DNA from: an uncultured Lachnospiraceae bacterium
Lineage (GTDB): Bacteria > Bacillota > Clostridia > Lachnospirales > Lachnospiraceae
Length of the DNA stretch: 43,884 nt
Direction: 5' to 3'
Assembly (NCBI GenBank): GCA_910584945.1
Contig: CAJUDY010000005.1
Coordinates: 1 to 43,884, forward strand
The translations under genes were made by a program, and so were the position numbers. Each line of letters begins with the position of its first letter. Positions within the stretch are counted from its first letter, which is position 1. The notes beneath the pieces are model-generated. The model was not told the DNA's origin and made no database searches. It saw only the letters and a program-made list of their open reading frames with translations. Of the stretch, positions 8,421-17,441 are shown one piece after another.

Positions 8421-8464
8421 TTTAATAAATATGAATTTATTTATAAGTATTACTTTATAATCTT

Positions 8465-11400
8465 CTATCTTCTTTTTGCTCTTCTCCTTCTTTTTGACGT
8501 GATCATCACTGTTACCAGCACCAGTGCCGTCGCGCCTGCCAGTCCCGCATACAGAAGAATCGGGCTCTGATCTCCCGTGAGCGCCCCCAGAATCCTGGTG
8601 GCGGTACCTCCTGAGCCTGCTCCGACCCCTCCGGAAGCATTCACTCTGCCTTCGCCGGGCGCGCTCCAGGCAAGAGCGATGGGGGAAAGTCCGGTGACGG
8701 TGAATTCCATCCCGTTGTCGGTCTTGCGAATGGCCGGCAGTTCCACATTGCCGGAAGTCTTTCCGAAGTAACTGGTGGCAAACATATGAGCCGCCGCGAA
8801 GTTATTCGTATACCTTCCGGTTCCGCTCGGGTAAGGCAAAGTCACTTTAAGACCCCCCTCCGGGAAGTTTGTGTAGTCCGCCTCCTGCCAGGTGGCCCCT
8901 TCATCGGTGCTGACCTGCAGCGTCACATCGTACACGGCTACATTTTCTTCTTTATACACTCCGGACTCGGTTAAGACCCGTTTTAACTCCTGTTCGATCT
9001 TCGACGGCGTGTTGAAGCTGGTATTTTTCAGGCCGTCGGGTACGTTGGAAATTCCCTCCTCCATCACCAGCTTAAAGCTCTTTCCGTCCACAGCCTCCGG
9101 CGGATTGGGAAGCTCTTTGAGCGCGTTGACTTTGGCTGTGATCTGAGGCTCCTCCTCCGGAAGCGTGTAGTTCTTCGGATCTGCCGGATCGAATTCCCAC
9201 TCGCCCTCTTCCGGGGCCACCTCCACTTTAAAACTTCCGGCCTTGGCGGACTTCAATCCATTGGTCTTTATCACCTCCGGCTGCTTGACGGTTACATCGC
9301 CTTCTTCCAGAAGTCCTTCCAGTTTGATCTCCCCGTAGACCGTTACTTCCCCGGCTGTTCCTTCCGTCTTGGACGCCGTCAGTTCCGACACATCCCAGGT
9401 AAGGGGCTTCTTCGCCACAGTGGTGGCAACCTCCGCCGTCGCATCCTCGAAGGAGGAGGTTGCCGTAAAGACCGCCAGAATTTTGTGTTCTCCCGCGGTC
9501 AGCTTTTTGTAATCCGCGGTGACGCTGACCTGTTCTCCGGAGGTGGTCACCGGCTGCAGCGCGCCGACCCGGTTGCCGCTCTCCACACTGTCGATATAGA
9601 ACTGAACATTGCCGGTAAAGGCGTCCGCATCGTCTTCATTGGCTCTGGCAACCGTGGCCGTGTATTTTACCGAATCTCCGTAGGTAATCCCCTCGGTCTT
9701 GTTGGCCGTCACCGTCATGGTCGTCCCGGTCTTATCCATCACGGTCAGGGAATTGTCGCTGGCTGCGTTGCTGACTTCGTAATTGTCATTGCCCACGATC
9801 ACGGCCTCGAAGGTTTTGTCTCCCTTGATAGCTGTGGTGTAGCTGGTCCGATATACTCCGTACTGCCCCGGCGCCGCCTGCATGGCCAGAGAATGAGATT
9901 CCTCCGTATCGTTCCTTCCGGACACGGTCAGCAGGATATTCTCCGCTTTCAGGCCGTCGTTGTCCATGGGCGTACTGTCGCTGTAGGAAGCCGTCACCGA
10001 CACATCCACCGGACGGTTGACCTTCTGGGTGCTGGGCTCCACGCTGATCTTCAGGAGCAGTTTGGCCTTGGTGATCGTACCCGCGATGCTGGCCCGGGTG
10101 TCGCTCAGCGTGTAGTTGGACGCCCGTTCCCCGGTCAGCTTGATATCCGAAGCGATGATCTGGTTCGCCGCGCTGGCATTGGCGCTGTTGTAAGCGAAGG
10201 AGGACGCAGTGGCGGTCACGCGGCTGCTGTCCCCGGAAAGGATGCCGTCCAGGACGATCTTCGCATCCTTTACCTCCGCCGTGCCGTCATAGACCTTGGT
10301 GGTGGTTCCCTCCACTTTAGGGGTGACGGGACGGGGGCTGATGGTCACGGGGATGTCGCCGGAAGCCGTGTAATTGGGCCCGTCAGACGCCTCCACCCTC
10401 AAAATATAGCTGCCTGCGTTTGTCGGCGTCACTTTATTGGCATCCGCCACGCTGTCCTTATACCAGGTATAGGTCCAGGTCAGCGGCACATCCGCGGACG
10501 GTCCGTTGACCAGATTAAAATATGTATTTCCATCCGTCGGCGTCTCGATGGAGTCGCCGTATGTATATTGGGTCGGGAAGCTTTTATTCTCAATCTTTCC
10601 GCCTGTGATGGGCGTGATGGTGATGGAAAACTCTTCCCACTCTGTATAATCATCAACCGTTGCGCCTGCATAATAGGTGTAGGTTCCTGCCGGGCTGTTG
10701 TTGGAGAAGGAATAGGTCGTCCCCTTGGCGTCTGCCAGTGTTTTCCGCTCCCCTCCGTTATAACTGTATGCCCACTGGAACAAAGAGGGGGCTGTACCAT
10801 TGACGGATGCGGTCAAATCATATTTCCTGTCCCCGGCATAACTGAATTCCACTGTTTCTCCGCTTGATACGCTGTTCCCCCCGGAAGCTGCGGTAAGCGT
10901 CAATGATACAAAGGGCTTTTGATCTACCTGCACATTGGTGATTTCCGAATTTTCCAACTGATTGAGGCTGGTGATCCAGTCCCCCTTGTTATTATTGGAA
11001 GATTTTCGAAAACCATACTGTGCTCCGAGAACATCTTTCACCGCGCCGTCGGTCATCTTGATCTTGGCAAAGGTTCCGCCGGTAAGATCGACATCTGTTC
11101 CGTCCTTTTGCTCAACAGTCAGGCTTCCCTGCTCGATCTCTCCTCCGGACATCGTCAGACTTCCGTGATGCATCGTGATAGCATTGCCGCCCGCCGTATT
11201 GCGGAAGGTTCCGCCCTTGATCTCTGCGGCTGCACCGCCTATATAAAGAGGAGCCGATACGTTAGAAGAAAATGTACCGCTTTCTATTACAACTTTCCCA
11301 TCTTCTGCAAACAAACAGGCTCCTGCGTAATTCCCGCTGCCATTATACACAATCGCCCCGTCACCTTTGATCGTCAATGTCCCCTGCTTAATATGAATCA

Positions 11401-12268
11401 AATCCGGAGTCCCTGACGCGTTCCGACTGCTGGAAGTGGCATGAAAAGTCCATGTATGGCCATTTAAATCCAATGTGACATCCTGCGAGCGAGTGATGAT
11501 CGCGCCTGCCGAGTTTGCAGAAGATATCTTTGTCGTCACATCTCCTGTCAACTGAATTATTGCTCCAGTCCCAGCTTGTTCCAGTGCCTCTGCTATGGAG
11601 CGATACGTTTGACCATCATCCACCGTTATCTTATCCCCGCTTGAAGAACCGCTGTCCCCGGTATTTCCGTCTCCGCCTTCTTCCTGGTCTCCAGAGCCTT
11701 CGTTTCCGCCCTGGTCTCCGCCAGCACCCGGAGTCTCTGTATTATCACCGCCGGTGGTTCCACTGTCGCCCGTGTTGTTGTCAGAGTTATCGCCGGATGG
11801 CCCTCCAGTGTTTTCTCCCTCGCCCGTGTTCCCGCCAGAATTATCATCCGCCGGCTGATTATTACTGGAATTTCCACTGTTAACTGGGGAATCCGCAGAA
11901 TTGCCGTCTCCACCCTGCGTATTATTATTCGTCCCACCTCCGCCTCCAGGCGTTGTTCCGTCCGGATTCTGATTTCCGGACGTCTCATCTGCCTTGGGCG
12001 TCGAAGTCACAGTATCCGCTCCCGCCCCATTCCCGGTTGTCCCGGTATTCCCGGATGGCTCGGTGCTCTGATTTCCTACAGAATCTGCCGAAGTATTCGT
12101 ATTTTTATTGGGTTCCGTCTGCTCGGACTTCCCCATTTCGGTCGTCGCCGAACCATTCTGATCGTTCTCCGCCGCCCTCGATACCGCCGGATGTATCGCG
12201 CTCCCGACAAAAAGCACAGCCGCCACGGTGATTACAAGTCCTCTCCACTTTCTCTTCCACACTTTCAT
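8465..12268 (-). CDS. Very large secreted/cell-surface protein (beta-helix, YDG and Ig-like repeats)
   Basis: About 1,267 residues from ATG 12268, which opens a standard signal peptide (MKVWKRKW, then a hydrophobic core ending near AAE). About 190 residues of Gly/Asn/Thr/Ser/Asp-rich low complexity follow and probably span the wall. Next comes a right-handed beta-helix-like region (GTLTIKGDGAIVY, KVVIESGTF, AEIKGGTF, SLTMSGGEI), then several Ig-like modules including a YDG domain (TKVYDGTAEV) and an MBG-like repeat. The C-terminus has a hydrophobic helix and KRRRRAKRR tail preceded by GALTGDQSP, resembling the TGD sorting signals of Clostridia but without the usual LPxTG or PxTG. Two in-frame starts upstream (12289, 12322) are less likely. 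The function, adhesion or matrix, is inference. Confidence 0.85.
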   Translation of the reverse strand: MKVWKRKWRGLVITVAAVLFVGSAIHPAVSRAAENDQNGSATTEMGKSEQTEPNKNTNTSADSVGNQSTEPSGNTGTTGNGAGADTVTSTPKADETSGNQNPDGTTPGGGGGTNNNTQGGDGNSADSPVNSGNSSNNQPADDNSGGNTGEGENTGGPSGDNSDNNTGDSGTTGGDNTETPGAGGDQGGNEGSGDQEEGGDGNTGDSGSSSGDKITVDDGQTYRSIAEALEQAGTGAIIQLTGDVTTKISSANSAGAIITRSQDVTLDLNGHTWTFHATSSSRNASGTPDLIHIKQGTLTIKGDGAIVYNGSGNYAGACLFAEDGKVVIESGTFSSNVSAPLYIGGAAAEIKGGTFRNTAGGNAITMHHGSLTMSGGEIEQGSLTVEQKDGTDVDLTGGTFAKIKMTDGAVKDVLGAQYGFRKSSNNNKGDWITSLNQLENSEITNVQVDQKPFVSLTLTAASGGNSVSSGETVEFSYAGDRKYDLTASVNGTAPSLFQWAYSYNGGERKTLADAKGTTYSFSNNSPAGTYTYYAGATVDDYTEWEEFSITITPITGGKIENKSFPTQYTYGDSIETPTDGNTYFNLVNGPSADVPLTWTYTWYKDSVADANKVTPTNAGSYILRVEASDGPNYTASGDIPVTISPRPVTPKVEGTTTKVYDGTAEVKDAKIVLDGILSGDSSRVTATASSFAYNSANASAANQIIASDIKLTGERASNYTLSDTRASIAGTITKAKLLLKISVEPSTQKVNRPVDVSVTASYSDSTPMDNDGLKAENILLTVSGRNDTEESHSLAMQAAPGQYGVYRTSYTTAIKGDKTFEAVIVGNDNYEVSNAASDNSLTVMDKTGTTMTVTANKTEGITYGDSVKYTATVARANEDDADAFTGNVQFYIDSVESGNRVGALQPVTTSGEQVSVTADYKKLTAGEHKILAVFTATSSFEDATAEVATTVAKKPLTWDVSELTASKTEGTAGEVTVYGEIKLEGLLEEGDVTVKQPEVIKTNGLKSAKAGSFKVEVAPEEGEWEFDPADPKNYTLPEEEPQITAKVNALKELPNPPEAVDGKSFKLVMEEGISNVPDGLKNTSFNTPSKIEQELKRVLTESGVYKEENVAVYDVTLQVSTDEGATWQEADYTNFPEGGLKVTLPYPSGTGRYTNNFAAAHMFATSYFGKTSGNVELPAIRKTDNGMEFTVTGLSPIALAWSAPGEGRVNASGGVGAGSGGTATRILGALTGDQSPILLYAGLAGATALVLVTVMITSKRRRRAKRR

Positions 12269-12379
12269 CGTACGTCCCACTTCCTCCATACTTATGATTA
12301 ATCTTTTATCCCAGACTTCCATGTCTATCCTGATTCGCCGCTCGCCGAATAAACAGGCTTATTCTTCTCGCTAACGCTC

Positions 12380-12408
12380 ATTATATCACAGATCGCCCTG
12401 TTTGCCTA
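12380..12408 (-). promoter_or_regulatory. Promoter of the surface-protein gene
   Basis: Extended -10 TGATATAAT on the - strand (TATAAT at 12380-12385), with TAGGCA 17 bp upstream (12403-12408). It gives a leader of about 105 nt. Confidence 0.55.
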
Positions 12409-12466
12409 CTGTTTCATCAGGCTTCCTCCACAACTCTGAATTAGTCGCATCAGTCGCAATTTCTTA

Positions 12467-12492
12467 TGGATCAATCACTCCATGCTGATCCA
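12467..12492. other. Hairpin between aat and the surface-protein promoter
   Basis: Seven-pair stem TGGATCA/TGATCCA (12467-12473 and 12486-12492), 13 bp past the aat stop. There is no T-run, so it is at best a weak terminator or a transcript 3' end. Confidence 0.35.
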
Positions 12493-12504
12493 CTTCCAGC
12501 TTAT

Positions 12505-13173
12505 TCACTCATCCTCCCCCTCATTCCAACTCGTATTCTTCAAAAGTTCCCGATACTCCTCCCAGTCCACATACCGTCCGCCCATACTCTCCAGATGCTC
12601 GGTATGGAACTGGCAGTCGATGAACGCGAATTTCTTCTGACGCAGGATCGTGGCCAGTCCGATCAGCGCCGCCTTGGAACCGTTTTTCTTCTCGGAGAAC
12701 ATACTTTCTCCGAAAAAGCACCGTCCAATCGCCACTCCATAAAGTCCACCGGACAATTCTCCGTCCTCGTATGCCTCCACGCTGACCGCAAATCCTTCCT
12801 GATGAAGCGCGGTATAGGCATACTCCATATCATCTCCGATCCAGGTTCCTTCTTCTTCCTCCCGTTTCACCCGGCACCGGTGTACGGTGTCCGAAAAGTC
12901 CCGGTTCAGGCGAACTTCGATCCGATGCTTTTTCAGATATTTTTTCATAGAATGAGAGACGTGGATCTCTCCCGGAAAGATCAAAAACCGATCTCTGGGA
13001 CACCACCACAGAATCTCCTCCTCCGGATTATACCAGGGAAAGATTCCGTTGCAGTAAGCGAGCAGCAGACGATCCACGCTTAAATCCCCTCCCACGGCCA
13101 GAAGGCCATCCTTCTCCGCCAGCTCCGGGCTGGGGAAACTGATCTCCTCTTTTCTCAATCGATATACCGGCAT
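12505..13173 (-). CDS. aat: Leucyl/phenylalanyl-tRNA--protein transferase
   Basis: Adds Leu or Phe from aminoacyl-tRNA to proteins with N-terminal Arg or Lys, making N-degrons read by ClpS/ClpAP. The 222 residues hold the full signature: GLLAVGGDLSVDRLLLAYCNGIFPWYN near residue 25, WWCPRDRFLIFP, the GTWIGDDMEYAY segment, then GGLYGVAIGRCFFGESMFS and the C-terminal KKFAFIDCQFHTEHLESMGGR. ATG 13173 follows AAGGAAGG and matches the usual MPVYRL start; upstream in-frame codons lack a site. The gene has its own promoter and stands alone. No clpS or clpA is in the window. Confidence 0.95.
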   Translation of the reverse strand: MPVYRLRKEEISFPSPELAEKDGLLAVGGDLSVDRLLLAYCNGIFPWYNPEEEILWWCPRDRFLIFPGEIHVSHSMKKYLKKHRIEVRLNRDFSDTVHRCRVKREEEEGTWIGDDMEYAYTALHQEGFAVSVEAYEDGELSGGLYGVAIGRCFFGESMFSEKKNGSKAALIGLATILRQKKFAFIDCQFHTEHLESMGGRYVDWEEYRELLKNTSWNEGEDE

Positions 13174-13285
13174 GTTCCTTCCTTCTTTCCCACTTGGCAT
13201 TGCTGCCCTTTCATCGTTTTGCACCCCTTGAATCCTGTTCTTATACTCCCGGCGGTAAATGCTTCGAGTGATACGGAACAATTAC

Positions 13286-13315
13286 ATTGTATCACAGAAT
13301 ACCGCACTGTGACAC
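13286..13315 (-). promoter_or_regulatory. aat promoter with imperfect dyad
   Basis: Extended -10 TGATACAAT on the - strand (TACAAT at 13286-13291) with no strong -35. Nine-base arms GTATCACAG (13289-13297) and CTGTGACAC (13307-13315) form a dyad with one mismatch across the promoter, a possible regulator site. Confidence 0.45.
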
Positions 13316-13335
13316 AAAGAATTAAACACAAATGT

Positions 13336-13379
13336 AAAAACAAAGGCACCCCCGCAGATACTCTCTGCGAAGCTGCCTT
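13336..13379 (-). terminator. Terminator of the DUF2975-HTH-DUF4153 operon
   Basis: On the - strand AAGGCA...CGCAGA-loop-TCTGCG...TGCCTT followed by TGTTTTT, 23 bp after the DUF4153 stop. Confidence 0.85.
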
Positions 13380-13401
13380 CTCACATGATGCATCATTTTT
13401 T

Positions 13402-14739
13402 CTACACAATCAGCCCTCTCGCAAAAGCCCAGTCATTGTACAGGTCTGCCCACTGTTCGATGGGGCAGACGCAGATCAGACAGAACATCACGGCGCCCGC
13501 CATCACGCAGATTCTTACCATGGGAAATTCTTTCTTCTGCCTTATGATGATGCAGACGAACACCACGCCCATCCACAGCATGAAAATCAGCGGCAGAATC
13601 CGAAGGACCGTCAGGCCGTAGACGTCGATGTACATTCCCATCTTACTGACCGCGGTCACGATCAAAAGCAGGGTCAGCACCGACAGAAGGGTGATGAGAA
13701 ATCTCAGTCCTCCGTGCTCTTTCAGGTCCGTTTTTGCAAAGCCTCCTGCCAGGCTGACAAAGACCAGATTCCAAAGACCGATCTGGCACAGCTCAAAGAA
13801 TCCCCGTCTGGCGTATTCTGCATAGGTAAGCCCCTCCGGCCTGATCCCTGCAAAGGCGGAGAACAGATACTGCCCCTGCAGGCCGATGAACAGGCAGTAG
13901 ACCAGACAGATCACCGTAAGCGCCGTGCAGACAGCCGTATCCGGGATCATCTTGATCCCTTTTCCCATCTTCACAAGATTTTCCACACGAATCCGGTCTA
14001 TGTTTCTTCCATAGATGCCGCCGAAAATCAGCCCGAACAGATAAAGCGACACCGGTATCGCAAAGAGCATACGAAGGAAAATCGTCAGCAGATGCTCTGT
14101 GATGTAGAAAGCCAGATTTCCCGCCAGATGCTGGAAGCCCGCGTCAGCGCTGGACAAAAGGGGCAGGATAATCACCAGAAGCGGCAGCGCCAGCACGATT
14201 CCCAGCGCGATTCCGCTAATTCGTCCGGAATGATTGTTCTGTGCCTCCTCCCTGACAGAGCTGTGAAAAAGCACCCGCAGCTGGCAGCCGAAATTGCAGA
14301 AGGGAACGGTCACCAGGGCATTCCAGCCGTCAAAAAAGACCCACTGGGAAGTCCGGTCTTTTTCCAAAAGCCTCCCGCAGGCGCACAACGTCCAGTAGGC
14401 GGCCACGGCTATCAACGCCAGCACCTGCAGGATATAAAGAACGCTCCAGAACGCATAGGGGATTCCAATCGCCAGCATGACCGCCAGCCAGAACCAACTC
14501 TCCTTCGCAGGCCGGATCCCTTTCCCGTACAGACAGAGCAGTACCACAACTCCGTAACACACGGTGAACAGCGCCAGGTTGCGCTCAAACTCATAGCTGC
14601 TGAATACATAGATAAACAGATACCCCACCAGAAGATAAACCGCTGCCACCAGCCGGTCCACCGACTCATATTTCGGAAAAATGGGTGCAGAAATCTCAGA
14701 CAGACACTCCTGGCTGCCCTCTTGATATTTTTCGCTCAT
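13402..14739 (-). CDS. DUF4153/DUF4173-like polytopic membrane protein
   Basis: A 445-residue protein with about a dozen membrane segments starting near residue 30, and the family-like segment YAEYARRGFFELCQIGLWNL around residue 280. No catalytic motif is visible and the family has no established function. AGGAG precedes ATG 14739, which lies 13 bp after the HTH gene stop. The gene is thus the last of a three-gene operon with a DUF2975 membrane protein and an HTH regulator. Such sets usually regulate themselves, but what they sense is unknown. Confidence 0.8.
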   Translation of the reverse strand: MSEKYQEGSQECLSEISAPIFPKYESVDRLVAAVYLLVGYLFIYVFSSYEFERNLALFTVCYGVVVLLCLYGKGIRPAKESWFWLAVMLAIGIPYAFWSVLYILQVLALIAVAAYWTLCACGRLLEKDRTSQWVFFDGWNALVTVPFCNFGCQLRVLFHSSVREEAQNNHSGRISGIALGIVLALPLLVIILPLLSSADAGFQHLAGNLAFYITEHLLTIFLRMLFAIPVSLYLFGLIFGGIYGRNIDRIRVENLVKMGKGIKMIPDTAVCTALTVICLVYCLFIGLQGQYLFSAFAGIRPEGLTYAEYARRGFFELCQIGLWNLVFVSLAGGFAKTDLKEHGGLRFLITLLSVLTLLLIVTAVSKMGMYIDVYGLTVLRILPLIFMLWMGVVFVCIIIRQKKEFPMVRICVMAGAVMFCLICVCPIEQWADLYNDWAFARGLIV

Positions 14740-14752
14740 AATTCATAAACTC

Positions 14753-14971
14753 CTATTTAAATTCTTCCATATTTTTATATTCCAGAATGTCCCCCGGCTG
14801 ACAGTCGAGGGACCGGCAGATGCCGTCCAGGGTGCTCAGCTTGATGGCCTTTGCCTTGCCGTTCTTTAATATGGAAATATTGGCCATGGTGATGCCGACC
14901 CGCTCCGAGAGTTCGGTGACGCTCATCTTGCGCTTTGCCAGCATCACATCGATATTGATGATAATTGCCAT
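14753..14971 (-). CDS. Small XRE-family HTH regulator (YozG-like)
   Basis: A 72-residue protein that is almost wholly one helix-turn-helix domain: LAKRKMSVTELSERVGITMANISILKNGKAK, then LSTLDGICRSLDCQPGDILEY. This is the compact Cro/C1 type often encoded beside DUF2975 proteins. RBS AGGAGGG precedes ATG 14971. It sits 12 bp after the DUF2975 gene and before DUF4153, so it probably controls this operon, perhaps at the 16-bp palindrome upstream of the promoter. Confidence 0.9.
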   Translation of the reverse strand: MAIIINIDVMLAKRKMSVTELSERVGITMANISILKNGKAKAIKLSTLDGICRSLDCQPGDILEYKNMEEFK

Positions 14972-14983
14972 GTGTATGCCCTC

Positions 14984-15466
14984 CTAAATCGTCAGTTCCT
15001 GCTCCTCCTTTATCTCACTGGCGCTCTGTACCAGGTGGGACAAAGCCGCGCAGAGCACGGTCAGAGTCACCGAGATAAAGATCGCGAGGAGCACCGGAAA
15101 GATCAGCCACGCCGCCCCGGTATACCATCCCGCCAGGAAGAACCACACCAAAAACCCGCTGTAGAGCACCACATCCGTCAGCATATACTGGCTCATCCGC
15201 TTTAGCCTGAGGGCATTCTCACCGGAAAAAGACCGGTCCAGACGGATGCTCTCGCAGATCTCCCAGAAACGAACGAGACACAAAACGGCCGGTACCGCGC
15301 TGACCCCGATCAGGGCGCAGGTCCCCCGATAACCGGCCTCCCCTGCCGTCCCCGTAAGCGGTTCTCTCAGCACCAGCGGCAAAAACCAGAAGACAAAAGC
15401 CAAAAGAAGAACCCCGACTCCCACAGTGATTACCTTCAAATATCCGGACATCTCCGTCTGTTTCAT
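14984..15466 (-). CDS. DUF2975 membrane protein
   Basis: A 160-residue protein with four predicted membrane helices and the DUF2975 arrangement: two N-terminal helices, a loop with the conserved-type segment GENALRLKRMSQYML, then two more helices. I set the start at 15466 because GGAGG lies five bases upstream and the -10 element at 15501-15506 precedes it. The longer frame to 15529 would begin inside the promoter. It is the first gene of the operon. DUF2975 proteins have no proven role; pairing with a small XRE regulator is typical. Confidence 0.85.
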   Translation of the reverse strand: MKQTEMSGYLKVITVGVGVLLLAFVFWFLPLVLREPLTGTAGEAGYRGTCALIGVSAVPAVLCLVRFWEICESIRLDRSFSGENALRLKRMSQYMLTDVVLYSGFLVWFFLAGWYTGAAWLIFPVLLAIFISVTLTVLCAALSHLVQSASEIKEEQELTI

Positions 15467-15500
15467 CACAACCTCCTCCATTTCCTCTTGTTCTTGCTCT

Positions 15501-15563
15501 ATCATAACCCCATATTTTTCTATTGTCAATATAAATTTATCGATTTACAATAAATATTTATTG
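15501..15563 (-). promoter_or_regulatory. Consensus promoter plus 16-bp perfect palindrome
   Basis: On the - strand TTGACA (15524-15529), a 17-bp spacer and TATGAT (15501-15506). CAATAAATATTTATTG, a perfect 16-bp palindrome, lies at 15548-15563, about 20 bp upstream of the -35, and is a candidate operator for the HTH protein encoded in the operon. Confidence 0.7.
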
Positions 15564-15577
15564 ATTATATCTGTTCA

Positions 15578-15609
15578 CAAAAAAACCAGCCGTTTTACCG
15601 ACTGGTTTC
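15578..15609 (-). terminator. hisS-aspS terminator
   Basis: On the - strand, AAACCAGTCG/CGGCTGGTTT with one G-U pair followed by TTTTTTT, directly after the aspS stop. Confidence 0.85.
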
Positions 15610-15612
15610 TTT

Positions 15613-17412
15613 TTATTCTTCCTCTTCCGCCGTAATCTCAATTCCCAGCTCTTCAAGCTGTACCTGGTCCACCACGTCCGGCGCATTGGTCATCAGATCG
15701 GAGGCATCCTTTACCTTCGGGAAGGCGATCACTTCCCGGATGCTGTCGGCGCCGGTCATCAGCATCATCAGGCGGTCAAAGCCGTAGGCCAGCCCCGCGT
15801 GGGGCGGCACCCCGTACTGGAAGGCATCCAGCAGGAATCCGAAGCGCTCCTTCGCCTGCTCTTTCGTAAAGCCCAGCACCTCGAACATCTTCTCCTGAAC
15901 ATCCGCCTGGAAGATACGGACGGAACCGCCTCCAAGCTCCGTACCGTTCAGCACGATATCGTAAGCCTTGGCCCGGACCGCTCCCGGATCGCTGTCCAGT
16001 TTGTCCAAATCCTCCTCCATGGGCATAGTAAAGGGGTGGTGCATGGCCACAAAGCGTCCCTGCTCCTCGGACCACTCCAGGAGCGGGAACTCGGTCACCC
16101 ACAGGAAGCGGAACTGATTCTTATCAAAAAGCTCCAGATTTTTCGCAATCTCCAGACGCAGACTGCCAAGTACATCCCACACTACTTTGTTCTGGTCCGC
16201 CGCGAATAATAGAAGGTCTCCCGGCTCAGCCTCCATAGCGTCAAGGAGCGCCTTCATCTGCTCCTCGGTCATAAATTTTGCAAAGGAAGACTTCACGCTT
16301 CCGTCCGGCTGGACCGCCGCGTAAGCCAGTCCCTTCGCCCCGTAGCCTTTGGCGAATTCCACCAGGGCGTCGATCTTCTTTCTGGGCATCTGCCCCTGAC
16401 CTTTGGCGTTGATGCCCCGGACACTTCCGCCCTTTTCCAAAGCCCCGGTAAACACGCCGAAACCGCAGCCTCTCACCACCTCCGACACATCGTTAAGCTC
16501 CATCCCGAAGCGGGTATCCGGCTTGTCCGAGCCGAAGCGGTCCATGGCCTCCTGCCAGGTCATCCTTGGCAGCGGAAGCTCGATCTCCAATCCGATGGCG
16601 TCTTTAAACACCTTCTGGAGCAGCCGCTCATTCACCGCGATCACGTCGTCCACGTCCACAAAGGACATCTCCATGTCGATCTGGGTAAATTCCGGCTGAC
16701 GGTCCGCTCTCAGATCCTCATCCCGGAAGCATTTCGCGATCTGAAAATAACGGTCGTAACCGGAACACATCAAAAGTTGTTTAAACAGCTGGGGCGACTG
16801 GGGCAACGCATAGAATTTTCCCTGATGAACGCGGCTCGGCACCAGATAGTCTCTGGCTCCCTCCGGCGTGCTCTTGATGAGGATCGGCGTCTCGATCTCC
16901 AGAAATCCCTCTTCCGCCAGCACCGCGCGCACCTTCGTGGCCACCTGGCTTCTGAGCATCAGCTTGCTCTGAATATCGGGCCTGCGAAGATCCAGAAAAC
17001 GGTATTTAAGCCGCATCTCCTCTTTCGTCCGGGAGTCCGCCTCGATGGGGAAGGGGGGCGTCTGCGCCTCCGACAGGATACGAACCTCGCTTACCCGGAT
17101 TTCGATCTCTCCGGTCGCCAGGTTCGCATTGACCGCGCCGGACCTCTTCTCCACCTTTCCCACAGCCGCCACGACAAACTCGCTGCGCAGCTTCTCCGCT
17201 TTCTGAAAATTGTCCGCTCTGCAGTCCGCCTCCTCAAAGATCAACTGCAGGATACCGGAACGGTCCCTCAAATCCACAAAGATAATCCCGCCTTTATTCC
17301 TGCTCTTCTGCACCCAGCCCATGACCGTGACGGTCTCGCCGACCTGGGCGGTTCCAAGCTCCGCGCACCGGTGAGTCCGGTGCAGTCCTTTCATCGATTC
17401 TGCCATCATCAT
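15613..17412 (-). CDS. aspS: Aspartyl-tRNA synthetase
   Basis: Charges tRNA-Asp with aspartate. The 599 residues show the bacterial-type layout: an N-terminal OB-fold anticodon-binding domain (VMGWVQKSRNKGGIIFVDLRDRSG), the class II catalytic core with motif 2 (CFRDEDLRADRQPEFTQIDM), a GAD insertion domain in the middle, and motif 3 (GLAYGFDRLMMLM) near the C-terminus. Three successive ATG codons (17412, 17409, 17406) follow the GAGGA site. Spacing favours the second or third, so the protein may be one or two residues shorter. It lies 29 bp after hisS in one operon. The sequence does not show whether it is the discriminating or non-discriminating form. Confidence 0.97.
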   Translation of the reverse strand: MMMAESMKGLHRTHRCAELGTAQVGETVTVMGWVQKSRNKGGIIFVDLRDRSGILQLIFEEADCRADNFQKAEKLRSEFVVAAVGKVEKRSGAVNANLATGEIEIRVSEVRILSEAQTPPFPIEADSRTKEEMRLKYRFLDLRRPDIQSKLMLRSQVATKVRAVLAEEGFLEIETPILIKSTPEGARDYLVPSRVHQGKFYALPQSPQLFKQLLMCSGYDRYFQIAKCFRDEDLRADRQPEFTQIDMEMSFVDVDDVIAVNERLLQKVFKDAIGLEIELPLPRMTWQEAMDRFGSDKPDTRFGMELNDVSEVVRGCGFGVFTGALEKGGSVRGINAKGQGQMPRKKIDALVEFAKGYGAKGLAYAAVQPDGSVKSSFAKFMTEEQMKALLDAMEAEPGDLLLFAADQNKVVWDVLGSLRLEIAKNLELFDKNQFRFLWVTEFPLLEWSEEQGRFVAMHHPFTMPMEEDLDKLDSDPGAVRAKAYDIVLNGTELGGGSVRIFQADVQEKMFEVLGFTKEQAKERFGFLLDAFQYGVPPHAGLAYGFDRLMMLMTGADSIREVIAFPKVKDASDLMTNAPDVVDQVQLEELGIEITAEEEE

Positions 17413-17441
17413 TCATCCTCTTTCCAAATATCTTGTCTTTT

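Noticed and set aside
9485..10867. Long + strand open frame (460 codons) opposite the surface-protein gene
   Set aside because: It is antisense to a well-supported signal-peptide and YDG protein, and has no recognisable domain or ribosome binding site. It arises from biased codon use on the - strand.
13219..14748. 509-codon + strand frame opposite the DUF4153 gene
   Set aside because: Antisense to a polytopic membrane protein; the Gln/His-rich translation with no motif is typical of a shadow.
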